A stretch of DNA of 18,556 nucleotides from Candidatus Aenigmatarchaeota archaeon (GCA_020343635.1 CP070804.1:103118-121673); one strand, 5' to 3'; shown: positions 1 to 8,286, numbered from the stretch's first letter. The notes: generated by a model from the letters alone, not told the origin. A program made the numbers and translations.

Positions 1-2
1 CA

Positions 3-2234
3 TCATATGTATGTGATAACTGTGGAGTGGAATTTGTAAAAATGGGGAACGAGCTTGTTGCTGTAAATTATAAGAAGTTTGAAACCACTGAAGAAGCTAA
101 AGCGTATGAAGCCTCTCTGACAAGCAAAGAGGAGCATGATGAGTGGCTGAAGAAGAAGCTTAAGAAAGATGCCGAAAAGCATAAAGAGGAAGATGAGAAA
201 TTTGACGTCAAGAGGCGCGAGACCGGGTTTGCCGGCATCGGTAAGAAGCTTGGACGTACTGGTACAAAGAGCACCTTCAGCTTAATTCTTCTTGTGATTG
301 GTCTGGTCATTGGTGCTATACTTGGGTGGCCTTTCACTGTCGCTTTTGCCGCATGGGGCGCAAGGAATATACTGCCGACACCTGAATACAGGGGTGGACA
401 TTTATGGAATAGGAAAGGTAACAGATATGATACTGGTATAGCCGTTACAAAGAGTCTCCTGAAGCTGGTGATACTCTTCTTCCTTGGATGGGGTTTCTTC
501 GCAACAGATCTTCCTTTCAGGGGCATCCTTCTGCTGGCGTTCTTCTTCATGGCTTATTTCAGCCTACCCGGAGAATACAGCCCGAGCAGCCCCTATGAGT
601 TCATGGAAGGTATATGGAGGCCAGTCGTGGCAGTTGTTTTGGCCTTCTACGTTTTTGGAGGCATATTCCAGTCTCCAGAACTGATGTGGTTGTGTCTCGC
701 TTTCTTCGGTACCTTCCCCATAGCCAGGGAAAGGGGTGGAAATCTCGCAGAAGCCATAGGGCAGGCAGCAAGCGGAGCTGCGGCGAATTACGAGACCGTA
801 GACAAGATCATCTTTGTTATTCTCATGCTTTTGGGAGGAGCCGCTGTCATGGGCTGGATAGGTGCCGGTACCATGGACATTGATTGGGGTACAACTTTCG
901 GTAACATATTCTTACCGTTCTGGATAATCGCTTTCATAGGGGGACTTACGTCACCTGCCAATGTAAGACCTTACACCGGTGTGATTATTCTGTTGATGGT
1001 GTTTATCTTCTTCACGGCAGGCACTGGTGAGCAAATAGTAGGTCAGGCATTCTTCGGCGCGTGGTGGCCGACAGTTCATAACGGTTTAATGTCATTTGTA
1101 GAACCCATAAGTGAGGGATTCGGAGCTCTCGGGAATACGTTCGGCCAGACCTTCCTTCTGCTTACAAATCCGGTAGGATATGCGCAACAGATTGTCGAGG
1201 GCACATACGAGCAGAGCCCTACCGGTCCAACCGGTGCCTTTGGTGTGGAGATTAAAGATGTAAACATACCTGCCATACATCCAGGAACAATGTCATTGGC
1301 TACGCTCAACATTGAGAATGTGGGCCCAAGGGTTGCAAAAGATGTGATAGTGAGAATGACCCTGGAGGACATGCCGTTTTTGGAACTGATACCAGAAGTA
1401 TATTACGGCCGTCCCTTGATTCAGGGACTCACCGAGCTCGGTTACATAAAGGACTTTGAAAGCATGCAGCCGGGATTTAAAGTTCCGCTAATCTTCGAAA
1501 TCGATGCGGCTGACTGTGAACAGATAAATCAACAGGAAGGGATTTCAAGACTTTCCAAGAGGAATGAATACATAAGAGCAACAATAGAACTGGAGTACAC
1601 GTACGAAGTGGACTCATGGATGCCGCTGGAAATAATAAGTGAGAACGAGTGGAGAGAAAGAGTAGCAAGAGGTACATTCGTCGAAAAAACGGTGATTTCC
1701 CACATATCGACTTCTCCAGCGAAGCTTTCCATAGGTTCTTTCGACCAGCCTATAATCGCAGGTAACAGACCATTCTACATAGGTCTGAACCTGACATCCG
1801 CTGAAGGAAGAAACTCGGAGATAATCTGGGACGAGCCTGGGACGACAAAGAAAGAAACTATTGTAACCCTGCAATTGCCAATTGATTTGGCAAGTCAGCT
1901 GCGAGAGTGCAACCCCAGGTGGGATGATAAAGTTGAAGGGAATGAAGTGTGGGAATACAAATGGAATGGAGATACGCTTGGTGGTAAGGCGGTCTACTGC
2001 ACGGCATATTCTATACAACTTCCTGAGGGGGTCCCCTCAACAACGTATTACATCAGGGCGAATTCCACCTTCAGATTTAGGAAAACCGAGACCAAGGATA
2101 CGCTGTTCGCATTCACAGAAGTGTGCATTCCGGACTGCGAAACCTTAACAACTGACGAAGAATGTGACGCACGGGAGGACTGCTTGTGGACAAGTCCACC
2201 CGATGCAACTGAAGCAATGTGCCTTCAAAGGTAA
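3..2234 (+). CDS. Polytopic membrane protein with C-terminal extracellular Cys-containing modules (5' partial)
   Basis: The frame is open to the left edge, so the true start lies upstream. A GTG at 27 and an ATG at 42 are possible starts, but codons 3-26 read SYVCDNCG, a CxxCG half zinc-ribbon, which argues the gene is truncated. Counting residues from the GTG: a Lys/Glu-rich cytoplasmic stretch (20-65), then about eight hydrophobic segments between 84 and 333, then a soluble C-terminal half (about 400-735). That half starts with a CARDB-like pattern (VEIKDVNIPAIHPG, then NIENVGPRVAKDV) and seems to hold two beta-rich modules ending in EYTYEV- and RFRKTE-like strands. The last 35 residues are Cys-rich (CIPDC..EEC..EDCLW..C), like small disulfide knots on archaeal surface proteins. 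The module resembles the lipoproteins at 3863-7008, which suggests a shared surface role. The function is unknown. It converges on the next gene with a 14-nt gap. Confidence 0.75.
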   Translation, partial: SYVCDNCGVEFVKMGNELVAVNYKKFETTEEAKAYEASLTSKEEHDEWLKKKLKKDAEKHKEEDEKFDVKRRETGFAGIGKKLGRTGTKSTFSLILLVIGLVIGAILGWPFTVAFAAWGARNILPTPEYRGGHLWNRKGNRYDTGIAVTKSLLKLVILFFLGWGFFATDLPFRGILLLAFFFMAYFSLPGEYSPSSPYEFMEGIWRPVVAVVLAFYVFGGIFQSPELMWLCLAFFGTFPIARERGGNLAEAIGQAASGAAANYETVDKIIFVILMLLGGAAVMGWIGAGTMDIDWGTTFGNIFLPFWIIAFIGGLTSPANVRPYTGVIILLMVFIFFTAGTGEQIVGQAFFGAWWPTVHNGLMSFVEPISEGFGALGNTFGQTFLLLTNPVGYAQQIVEGTYEQSPTGPTGAFGVEIKDVNIPAIHPGTMSLATLNIENVGPRVAKDVIVRMTLEDMPFLELIPEVYYGRPLIQGLTELGYIKDFESMQPGFKVPLIFEIDAADCEQINQQEGISRLSKRNEYIRATIELEYTYEVDSWMPLEIISENEWRERVARGTFVEKTVISHISTSPAKLSIGSFDQPIIAGNRPFYIGLNLTSAEGRNSEIIWDEPGTTKKETIVTLQLPIDLASQLRECNPRWDDKVEGNEVWEYKWNGDTLGGKAVYCTAYSIQLPEGVPSTTYYIRANSTFRFRKTETKDTLFAFTEVCIPDCETLTTDEECDAREDCLWTSPPDATEAMCLQR

Positions 2235-2248
2235 TTAGAGTATTAAAA

Positions 2249-2764
2249 TCACTGTTCGAAGCCGGGTGGGTTTGTTGCTGCGATTGGTGCCGAATCGTCT
2301 ATCTCAATTTCGCTTGGATGTACAACACAACTTCCAATTAAATCTCTAGTGTAATAACATCTTCCTGGTTTAGTTCGATGAACTTCAATTGTCTTTCCAT
2401 TGAGTGAATCTGCAAGTGATTCTGCAGTATCTTTGCACTCTGTACGGTGTGAATGTGCCCTTCGTCTGCGCCCTCCACGGTGTGAATATTCCTGCTGCTC
2501 GCACCTTGGAAGGAATACAAGCTGACCGACGTCAGGACTCGGGCCTTCAACTTCCATGATGACCCAATATGGCCTCTCCTTGCCTGTTATAGGGTCAGAA
2601 CCACCGTCATATCTTGTGCCAACTACTTCATATTTACCAATATCGAGAGTTGGGGGAGGTTCAGGGCCTCTCGTAGTGAGCCACCATAAGCCTGCAGCAC
2701 CTAAAGCTCCTACCAATGCTGCGCCGTAACGTGCTTTTCTTGGGATGTTTGTAAGTATACTCAT
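2249..2764 (-). CDS. Unrecognised membrane-anchored small protein
   Basis: I do not recognise this 171-residue protein. It has a short basic N-terminus, one hydrophobic segment (about 12-30), a proline-rich linker (GPEPPPT, 33-39), then a soluble domain. That domain carries four cysteines (88, 110, 136, 146), which could form two disulfides if it lies outside, and a striking basic/His patch at 95-107 (HRGGRRRRAHSHR). The N-terminus has no lipobox, so it is more likely an N-terminally anchored protein than a lipoprotein. A good ribosome-binding site (AAAAGGAG, within 2771-2780) sits just before the ATG and a TATA-like element lies about 35-40 nt upstream, which supports expression and this start. 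It lies between a membrane protein gene and the DUF63 gene. No function is proposed. Confidence 0.6.
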   Translation of the reverse strand: MSILTNIPRKARYGAALVGALGAAGLWWLTTRGPEPPPTLDIGKYEVVGTRYDGGSDPITGKERPYWVIMEVEGPSPDVGQLVFLPRCEQQEYSHRGGRRRRAHSHRTECKDTAESLADSLNGKTIEVHRTKPGRCYYTRDLIGSCVVHPSEIEIDDSAPIAATNPPGFEQ

Positions 2765-2796
2765 AATAATACTCCTTTTACATAATACGACAGAAA

Positions 2797-2806
2797 GTTT
2801 TTTAAA
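2797..2806 (-). promoter_or_regulatory. TATA-like promoter element for the 2249-2764 gene
   Basis: On the minus strand the site reads TTTAAAAAAC, 33-42 nt before the ATG at 2764. With the usual archaeal TATA-to-start spacing this gives a short leader that contains the Shine-Dalgarno-like TAAAAGGAGT at 2771-2780. This is an inference from sequence and spacing only. Confidence 0.4.
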
Positions 2807-2835
2807 GGGATGTTTTAGTTACTCTAAAATAATAA

Positions 2836-3810
2836 TTACACACCTACTAGAAGTCTAGTCAGGTTCCTTGCCGCCGGTGCCAGTCCCAGAATAAGTATAA
2901 CGAGTTTGAGGAAGTTCGACAGTTCGCGATCTTCTGTGTATCTGTCTATGTAATACAATACGGGAACAATCACCACAAACTTCAGCAAGAACATTACCTG
3001 GGGACCCAGGAATGGTATCAGGCTTCTTGAGAGGAAGTGCTGCTCCGTGTAACCATAGCCGCCTATGGTACTGAAAACCGCGATTGCAAAAAAGGTTGCA
3101 GTCGCGTCGAAGAAATGCGCCGAGAGTATGGACGCATTGATGGTGGTGAATATCTCTTTCACATAATGGAAGAGTTTCTTGTTCATCTTTTTGATGTGTC
3201 CCTGGATTTTCTTTTCCGTCAGTCCGAAGAAAATCAGGGTCCACGCAAGAGCAACCGATCCTATGTACAAAAGGGGCACAATCGTTGTGACTGTCAGAAG
3301 GGATGCATTCATCGCAAATAGTACTGATCCTATCACGAACATGGTCTTCCAACATGCAATTTTTGTGTATTTCCTCACTCCAAGCGCCACGAACAGCGAT
3401 AACAGCGCCATTAAAAAGGTGATGAAGTATGAACCGGGGGTCGGAAACCATGCAACTATGTAGGAATCAACGTATGCGAGGAAGTTGTTCCCTGTCATTC
3501 TTAGTATGTAGTCATAGGCGCCCTCCTGCATGGCAGACATGTTGGCTGAAAATGAAGAGAGGAAGCCCTGCTGTGAAGATGTCGTGAAGTAAATGTAATC
3601 CCTCAGTGCCCTCGTTACGCCCGCAAATGCTATGAAGGGCAGCGTGGCTATGAAAAGGCCGCCGTCTATGGGCACCTTTACCCTCTTCAGAAGGTTGTAA
3701 ACCAGCCATATGCCTATGATCAGGCCTATGCCGTACACGAGGCTGTTAACGGGATTGAACCAGCCGTTCCGCATCAGCGGAATCAAGAAATACTCGTGAA
3801 TGAAATCCAT
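2836..3810 (-). CDS. DUF63 family integral membrane protein
   Basis: This 324-residue polytopic protein matches what I know of the archaeal DUF63 family: about eight hydrophobic segments, the block AHFFDATATF (231-240) followed by YTEQH (254-258), and a C-terminal LGLAPAARN block (308-316). DUF63 proteins are widespread in archaea and have no established biochemical function. The N-terminus (MDFIHEYFLIPL) is typical of the family and the length is near its usual 270-320. A TATA-like element about 21-31 nt before the ATG implies a leaderless mRNA and supports this start. It diverges from the first lipoprotein gene across 52 nt. The family call rests on motif recognition, not on a search. Confidence 0.82.
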   Translation of the reverse strand: MDFIHEYFLIPLMRNGWFNPVNSLVYGIGLIIGIWLVYNLLKRVKVPIDGGLFIATLPFIAFAGVTRALRDYIYFTTSSQQGFLSSFSANMSAMQEGAYDYILRMTGNNFLAYVDSYIVAWFPTPGSYFITFLMALLSLFVALGVRKYTKIACWKTMFVIGSVLFAMNASLLTVTTIVPLLYIGSVALAWTLIFFGLTEKKIQGHIKKMNKKLFHYVKEIFTTINASILSAHFFDATATFFAIAVFSTIGGYGYTEQHFLSRSLIPFLGPQVMFLLKFVVIVPVLYYIDRYTEDRELSNFLKLVILILGLAPAARNLTRLLVGV

Positions 3811-3830
3811 ATTACATACACTGATGGCAA

Positions 3831-3841
3831 ATTTATATTTG
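3831..3841. promoter_or_regulatory. Shared bidirectional TATA element between the DUF63 and lipoprotein genes
   Basis: The near-symmetric site ATTTATATTTG can be read as a TATA box on both strands. Its centre (about 3836) lies about 26 nt from the DUF63 ATG at 3810 and about 27 nt from the lipoprotein ATG at 3863. Both distances fit leaderless transcripts started from the same element. No other convincing TATA box lies in the 52-nt gap, although the AT-rich TATTATTTAATA at 3851-3862 abuts the plus-strand start. Confidence 0.5.
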
Positions 3842-3862
3842 TTTCAAGACTATTATTTAATA

Positions 3863-5029
3863 ATGAACAGGCTCGTTCCGTTAGCGCTTTTTGTCGTTGT
3901 CCTGACTTCCGGGTGTACAGTGCCGATACTCGGGATTGATATTCCCATACCCTTCCTCGGCGGAGATGTAGTAGAACAGGACGTCAATGATGTGATAGTC
4001 ATAAGGAGCCTTGAAGCCATTCCCAACGAAGTGGATTCAGGCGGGGTTTCAAGGATAGTTGCCGGTATTGAAAATGTTGGCAATAGGATAATCGGGGGTG
4101 AAGAGGGTGTCCGCGTAGAACTCTTCGACTACTGTGAGGGGCTTTTCACTCCAAAGGTAATTGCATGCCCCGGCGGAAGTGTAGAGGGAAGGGCAGAACG
4201 GCAGATGATATTGGGTGAGCAGGAAAGCACCGTGTGCATTCTCGACAAAATACTGCCTGGTGAAATAGTGCCGGTGATGTGGACAGTGTGCCAGAACAGA
4301 GCAGACCCTGTAAAGGTGAGAACGGTGTGCCCGGAGAATGGTATGAAGGTCCTTGTGAGATACAAATATGATACAAACAGTGTTACCACTGTGTCTCTTA
4401 TAAGTCTCAGTGAGATGCAGAGACAGATGATAGAAAGAACATACAGGCCTACTAACTCCTACATATCTGTAGGAACCGGTCCCATAAAGCCTTACCTTAC
4501 TGTGGAAGACATGCAGCCTGTCCCTGTTTTCGACATAATGCCTGGTCATGAGATAACAGATCCAGAAGGACGCGTCACGTCCGGTACAGATCCGAATGTC
4601 CTGAATGCAAGGACCGTTCTGAAACTGCAGCTGAAGAATCTTGGATCAGGGCAGCTTGACACGAAGGTGAGGGGAGAAGGATATTCACAACCTGTGATAG
4701 GGATACTGGGAAGTCAGATAGAGGTGATTGGAATAGGTGAGCCTGGTGATGATCTGCAGCCTGTTAAAGCCGAAGGGGATGATATAACGTGTATTTTCGA
4801 CCCGGGTGACGCCGGCATCGGTCCTCAATCTAGTGAAAACTGGAATAATAAGGTCATCAGGTTTGTTGGTGATGAGTCCTCTCCGTTCCACTGTCAGATA
4901 GATCTGTCCCCACTGAGAGGCCAGGTTTCTATGGAAACTACAAGGCTGCTGAGGGTCAATGTAAAGGATTATGACTACGTAATCACGAAAAGTGTCTTAC
5001 TCACGGTTAACCCGAAGATTGCTGCCTGA
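3863..5029 (+). CDS. Two-module surface lipoprotein (lipoprotein 1 of 3)
   Basis: I start this protein (388 residues) at the ATG at 3863 rather than at an in-frame ATG at 3800. From 3863 it begins with a clean lipoprotein signal, MNRLVPLALFVVVLTSGC, with the lipid-attachment Cys at residue 18, and a TATA element lies about 27 nt upstream. After a short hydrophobic linker (PILGIDIPIPFLGG) come two beta-rich modules. The first opens with VNDVIVIRSLEAIPNEV and IENVGNRI and closes with VRYKYDT. The second contains LQLKNLGSGQ and ITCIFDP and closes with VNVKDYDYV. The pattern resembles CARDB-like Ig-fold domains. Paired cysteines suggest disulfides outside the cell. It is the longest of three tandem paralogs. 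The partner and ligand are unknown. Confidence 0.75.
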   Translation: MNRLVPLALFVVVLTSGCTVPILGIDIPIPFLGGDVVEQDVNDVIVIRSLEAIPNEVDSGGVSRIVAGIENVGNRIIGGEEGVRVELFDYCEGLFTPKVIACPGGSVEGRAERQMILGEQESTVCILDKILPGEIVPVMWTVCQNRADPVKVRTVCPENGMKVLVRYKYDTNSVTTVSLISLSEMQRQMIERTYRPTNSYISVGTGPIKPYLTVEDMQPVPVFDIMPGHEITDPEGRVTSGTDPNVLNARTVLKLQLKNLGSGQLDTKVRGEGYSQPVIGILGSQIEVIGIGEPGDDLQPVKAEGDDITCIFDPGDAGIGPQSSENWNNKVIRFVGDESSPFHCQIDLSPLRGQVSMETTRLLRVNVKDYDYVITKSVLLTVNPKIAA

Positions 5030-5072
5030 AACCTAAAAATGCGCTAAATGGTGCCGGAAAAGGTCTGTGAAA

Positions 5073-5081
5073 TTTTATAAA
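5073..5081 (+). promoter_or_regulatory. TATA box for lipoprotein 2
   Basis: TTTTATAAA lies 30-38 nt before the ATG at 5111 in the 81-nt gap after lipoprotein 1. A weak AAAGGA follows at 5100-5105. The gene therefore probably has its own promoter and very short leader. Confidence 0.5.
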
Positions 5082-5110
5082 GTTATTGAACCAACTAATA
5101 AAGGATAACA

Positions 5111-6073
5111 ATGGCTGCTACTAAAACAGGCAAAAGTCTAGCAATTCTGTTAATTCTGCCTGCAGTCGTACTTCTGACTTCCGGTTGTACGGATTTCTTA
5201 GGAGGGGGGGCAGGCCCTAGTGGTAACGGGATCGTCATAACCTCTTTCCAATCGGATCTTACCGAAGTTGAGTCAGAAGAGGATGTGGGTCTTCACCTCG
5301 AAGTCCAGAACCAGGGAGACGTCATAGGTTACGCAGCAGCACAGCTCATAAACATCGACCCAACTGCATGGGGAGGGTTCGCCTTCGCAGACTATGACAT
5401 AGGCGAGCTGCTTCCGGCAGACAAAGAAGCAGGAACACTTGGTCAGACAGGCCGGGCTGACTGGATGCTTGTGTCACCTGTTCTCAACAGAGGTGACAGG
5501 CGTACATACAAGCCCATGGTAAGAATGTTCTACGAGTATGAAACAAGGATCATCAAGCCTATAACATTCCTGACATCAGAAGAGACCAGAAGGGCTGTAC
5601 AGGCAGGGGAAGCTCTGCCGAGCGAACCTGCAATAGTCAGCGCTGGTCCCCTTTCTGTGAATGTGAGGACTGGTGAATTCGTGAGGACCCGGGACGACTG
5701 GCAAATGTCCTACTTCCCTGTGGAAATCACCATACAGAACACGGGCGGTGGTCTTATTGCCGGAAGGAACTATCCGATAGGAATCGATGTGGAGGCGCCT
5801 GCCGGAACCGCTTTCAGGGGAGGAATCTGCCCGAGGGAGTCACAGCTTGAGTATCCTGCATTCGACATGAACCTGCCGGCTGGCATAACATTCCCTCCCG
5901 CGTTGAACACGATTAACATGTGGAACGGCAGGGACATAACAATAACCTGTGAGCTCAATGTCATAAACCCGCCTCAGTTCAGGGACACGAGGGACCTCAA
6001 GGTTACACTGAGTTATGTCTATTACCAGGATGCGGAATTGCAACTGAATGTCGTTGGAACCCGGGAATTCTAA
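5111..6073 (+). CDS. Two-module surface lipoprotein (lipoprotein 2 of 3)
   Basis: This 320-residue protein has a signal peptide with a basic N-region (TKTGK), a hydrophobic core and the lipobox LLTSGC (Cys 26), followed by a Gly-rich linker (FLGGGAGPSGNG). The first module starts GIVITSFQSDLTEVESEE, continues with LEVQNQGDVIG and ends at VRMFYEYET. The second module has VEITIQNTGGGLIAG, the cysteines of GGICPRE and ITCELN, and ends LSYVYYQDAELQL. The order and spacing match the neighbouring lipoproteins, so these are tandem paralogs diverged well beyond nucleotide identity. The protein is probably anchored to the outer face of the membrane. No enzyme motif is seen. Confidence 0.78.
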   Translation: MAATKTGKSLAILLILPAVVLLTSGCTDFLGGGAGPSGNGIVITSFQSDLTEVESEEDVGLHLEVQNQGDVIGYAAAQLINIDPTAWGGFAFADYDIGELLPADKEAGTLGQTGRADWMLVSPVLNRGDRRTYKPMVRMFYEYETRIIKPITFLTSEETRRAVQAGEALPSEPAIVSAGPLSVNVRTGEFVRTRDDWQMSYFPVEITIQNTGGGLIAGRNYPIGIDVEAPAGTAFRGGICPRESQLEYPAFDMNLPAGITFPPALNTINMWNGRDITITCELNVINPPQFRDTRDLKVTLSYVYYQDAELQLNVVGTREF

Positions 6074-6091
6074 AGGGTTCCCGGACTTAGT

Positions 6092-6099
6092 TATTAAAA
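6092..6099 (+). promoter_or_regulatory. TATA-like element for lipoprotein 3
   Basis: TATTAAAA lies 22-29 nt before the ATG at 6121, the spacing expected for a leaderless archaeal mRNA. There is no convincing ribosome-binding site before the start. Confidence 0.42.
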
Positions 6100-6120
6100 C
6101 TTAGAGTTCCAAATATAATC

Positions 6121-7008
6121 ATGAAACATGCATTACCGGCACTGCTTTCCTTATTTCTCGTAGTCTTTATATCAGGCTGCACAATCCCGTACTTTCCTAC
6201 TCCTGCACCCGCAACAGGCAATGGGGTGGTAATAGTTGACTTCGAGCCTGAGCTGAACACCCTGTATTCGGAAGAATCCACCAATTTCCTGGTTAAAATA
6301 AAGAACATGGGCTCATTCATCGCCGATGGTGAGGTGAGGATGGACCTGGGGGAGTGGGGAGAAGAATGCATGACCAGGCAAACAAAGGAATTCACGGACC
6401 TGCTGGCCCCTGACCCGGAAAGAGGGACAGAGGGCGAGGAGAGGGTATTCTCATGGCGCTGCTCTGCTCCAGGCATAGAAGAGGGCCTGCATATTCCCTA
6501 TAATCCAAGAGCTGTAGTCAAATACGCCTACAAAACCATCACATCTCAATCTGTCACCTTGCTTCCGACAGCTGAACTGATCGCCCTCAGGAATTCAGGA
6601 AACTCGCTGCCGTCAGAGATGGAGTCAGCCAGCCAGTCCCCTGTAAGCATAGACGTACAGGTGAACGCCCCTATCAGATTGCGGGAAGACACGAACAGCG
6701 TAGAATTCCCTGTTACCATAAAGGTCAACAATGTCGGCGGGGGTATAGTTGAGGGCAGTATAGTCAGAATGGACATAGATGTCGAGGGACTGGATGTCCT
6801 TCATACACAGGAATGCTATGACAATGGTGAGGCTATGAACCTGTGGAGGGGTACTTCGCAGACAATAACATGCAAGATGAGCGCCAACAACGTCCCTGCG
6901 ATGACCCAGGCAAGAATCGTGGTAACAGCTGAATACGACTACAGTGTCATGGCGACCACCCACATAGAAGTCATAGGCGACGTTGGCGTTGACCGCCTGC
7001 CGTTCTAA
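6121..7008 (+). CDS. Two-module surface lipoprotein (lipoprotein 3 of 3)
   Basis: This 295-residue protein starts MKHALPALLSLFLVVFISGC, with the lipid-attachment Cys at 20, then a proline-rich linker (PYFPTPAPATGNG). The first module begins GVVIVDFEPELNTLYSEE and has VKIKNMGSFIADG, two cysteines and a closing VVKYAYKTI. The second has VTIKVNNVGGGIVEG, the cysteines of QECYDN and ITCKMS, and closes VTAEYDYSV. The GNGxVI opening after the linker is almost the same as in lipoprotein 2, so these two are the closest pair. Its stop overlaps the convergent nuclease gene by 4 nt (CTAA serves both stops). The function is unknown. Confidence 0.78.
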   Translation: MKHALPALLSLFLVVFISGCTIPYFPTPAPATGNGVVIVDFEPELNTLYSEESTNFLVKIKNMGSFIADGEVRMDLGEWGEECMTRQTKEFTDLLAPDPERGTEGEERVFSWRCSAPGIEEGLHIPYNPRAVVKYAYKTITSQSVTLLPTAELIALRNSGNSLPSEMESASQSPVSIDVQVNAPIRLREDTNSVEFPVTIKVNNVGGGIVEGSIVRMDIDVEGLDVLHTQECYDNGEAMNLWRGTSQTITCKMSANNVPAMTQARIVVTAEYDYSVMATTHIEVIGDVGVDRLPF

Positions 7009-8270
7009 CCAAAAAAGGAGCTCAGGCTGCTCTGGGGGTTTCTGTTCTTCTCGGGGTGCTTTTCTTCAAGCGAGAGCCTGCCGTAGACCCCGTCATAACC
7101 GGGGAGCACCTTTGTCCTGCCTTGCCTGGAATCGATAACAAGCTTGGCTATCTTCTCATTGCTCACGGACCTCATCTCTGATTCTCCGGCAGAAAGCAAC
7201 ACGTGCAGTTCGCTCCCGAACCTCTCCAGGAGCTTTTCATACTGGGCCCATATCTTCTTGGAGTAAAGCTGGTCAGTGCCTAACACGGCTGCTATGATTT
7301 CCGAGAGGGGAAGCAGTCTTTTGAAGGGCACGGCGTCCCTTGGTAGATGCCCTTCGGGCCTGTCCGCGAGCCCTTCCACTCTGTTGAGTACGCCTATGGT
7401 AAGCGGTTTCCGGCAGACAGGACATATATTGCCTGCTTTGGCACTTTCCCTGGGGTCCAGGCATACATTGCATTCCCTGTGACCGTCGTAATGGTACTTG
7501 CCATACCCTGGATCGACTTCGATGGTAAACAGGAAGTGCCTGTTATCTTTCTTCCTTATTGCACTCATAATGCCGTTGTAGGTCATTTCATTCAGCTCGA
7601 ACACGTTAGCCTCCCTTCCTATCCTCCAGGGCCAGCAGGAATGGGCGTCTGAGTTCGAAACTAGGGCATATCTGTCCAGAGAGGAGAGGCGCCAGTTCAT
7701 CTCAGGATCGCTCGACATGCCCGTTTCAAGGGCAAATATGTGTTTTGTCTGGTCCTTGAAGCATTCTTTCACGGAATCGAATCCTGATTTGGAGCCGAAA
7801 ACACCGAACCAGGGAGTCCATGCGTGTGCAGGAATGATCATAATGTCTTTCGAAATCGACATGATCCCTTCCACTAATTCTGGACAGGTCATGCCGTTGA
7901 ACGTGGGCCTGCCGTCTATAATAAGATTGCCGCGCTTGGAGAGGAAGTCATTTACCTGAGCTGCCGTATCGAAATCAGGAACATGCAGCACATTATGTAC
8001 CTTTCTGGTACTGCCGTCCTGCTCGTAAACATTCGACACTTCTGTGGAAAGCATAAATGAAAAGCCGCTATCTGTCTTCAGTATGCCGGTGCCGTCCTCT
8101 TTGAGGCTGTTTTTCAGTGTATGGAACCAGGTCGGGTGGGTAAAATCGCCTGTTCCAAGCAGATTAAGCCCCTTCATGCGGCCATACTTCTCAAGATTTT
8201 CGATAGTGATGGCCCTGCTCGTGGCCATGGAATAGGGGCCGTGTATGTGCAGATCAGCGAATATTCTCAT
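7005..8270 (-). CDS. PHP-domain endonuclease Q (EndoQ)-like DNA repair nuclease
   Basis: At 421 residues this matches the EndoQ/TIGR00375 family in length and motifs. EndoQ, studied in Thermococcales, cuts DNA 5' to deaminated bases (uracil, hypoxanthine) and abasic sites. PHP metal ligands are visible: ADLHIH (His 8, His 10), GTGDFTHP (Asp 42, His 45), STEVSN (Glu 77), VHNVLH (92-96), PAHAWTPWFG (His 149) and NSDAH (206-210). A four-Cys zinc site follows (Cys 267/270 and 283/286), then the family block RVEGLADRPEGHLP (297-310). A TATA-like element lies 17-28 nt upstream, so the message is probably leaderless. It lies downstream of the tRNA on the same strand, with only 34 nt between them. 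The substrate is inferred from the family. Confidence 0.85.
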   Translation of the reverse strand: MRIFADLHIHGPYSMATSRAITIENLEKYGRMKGLNLLGTGDFTHPTWFHTLKNSLKEDGTGILKTDSGFSFMLSTEVSNVYEQDGSTRKVHNVLHVPDFDTAAQVNDFLSKRGNLIIDGRPTFNGMTCPELVEGIMSISKDIMIIPAHAWTPWFGVFGSKSGFDSVKECFKDQTKHIFALETGMSSDPEMNWRLSSLDRYALVSNSDAHSCWPWRIGREANVFELNEMTYNGIMSAIRKKDNRHFLFTIEVDPGYGKYHYDGHRECNVCLDPRESAKAGNICPVCRKPLTIGVLNRVEGLADRPEGHLPRDAVPFKRLLPLSEIIAAVLGTDQLYSKKIWAQYEKLLERFGSELHVLLSAGESEMRSVSNEKIAKLVIDSRQGRTKVLPGYDGVYGRLSLEEKHPEKNRNPQSSLSSFFG

Positions 8271-8286
8271 GGTGTAATTTTATCCT

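Noticed and set aside
68..550. Long minus-strand open frames opposite the first gene, thermosome and ATPase genes
   Set aside because: They are shadows of real genes: low-complexity Ser/Leu-rich products with no start signals, opposite conserved coding sequence.
3800..3862. Upstream ATG at 3800 for lipoprotein 1
   Set aside because: It would overlap the DUF63 start, run through the TATA element and put 21 residues before a clean lipoprotein signal peptide.
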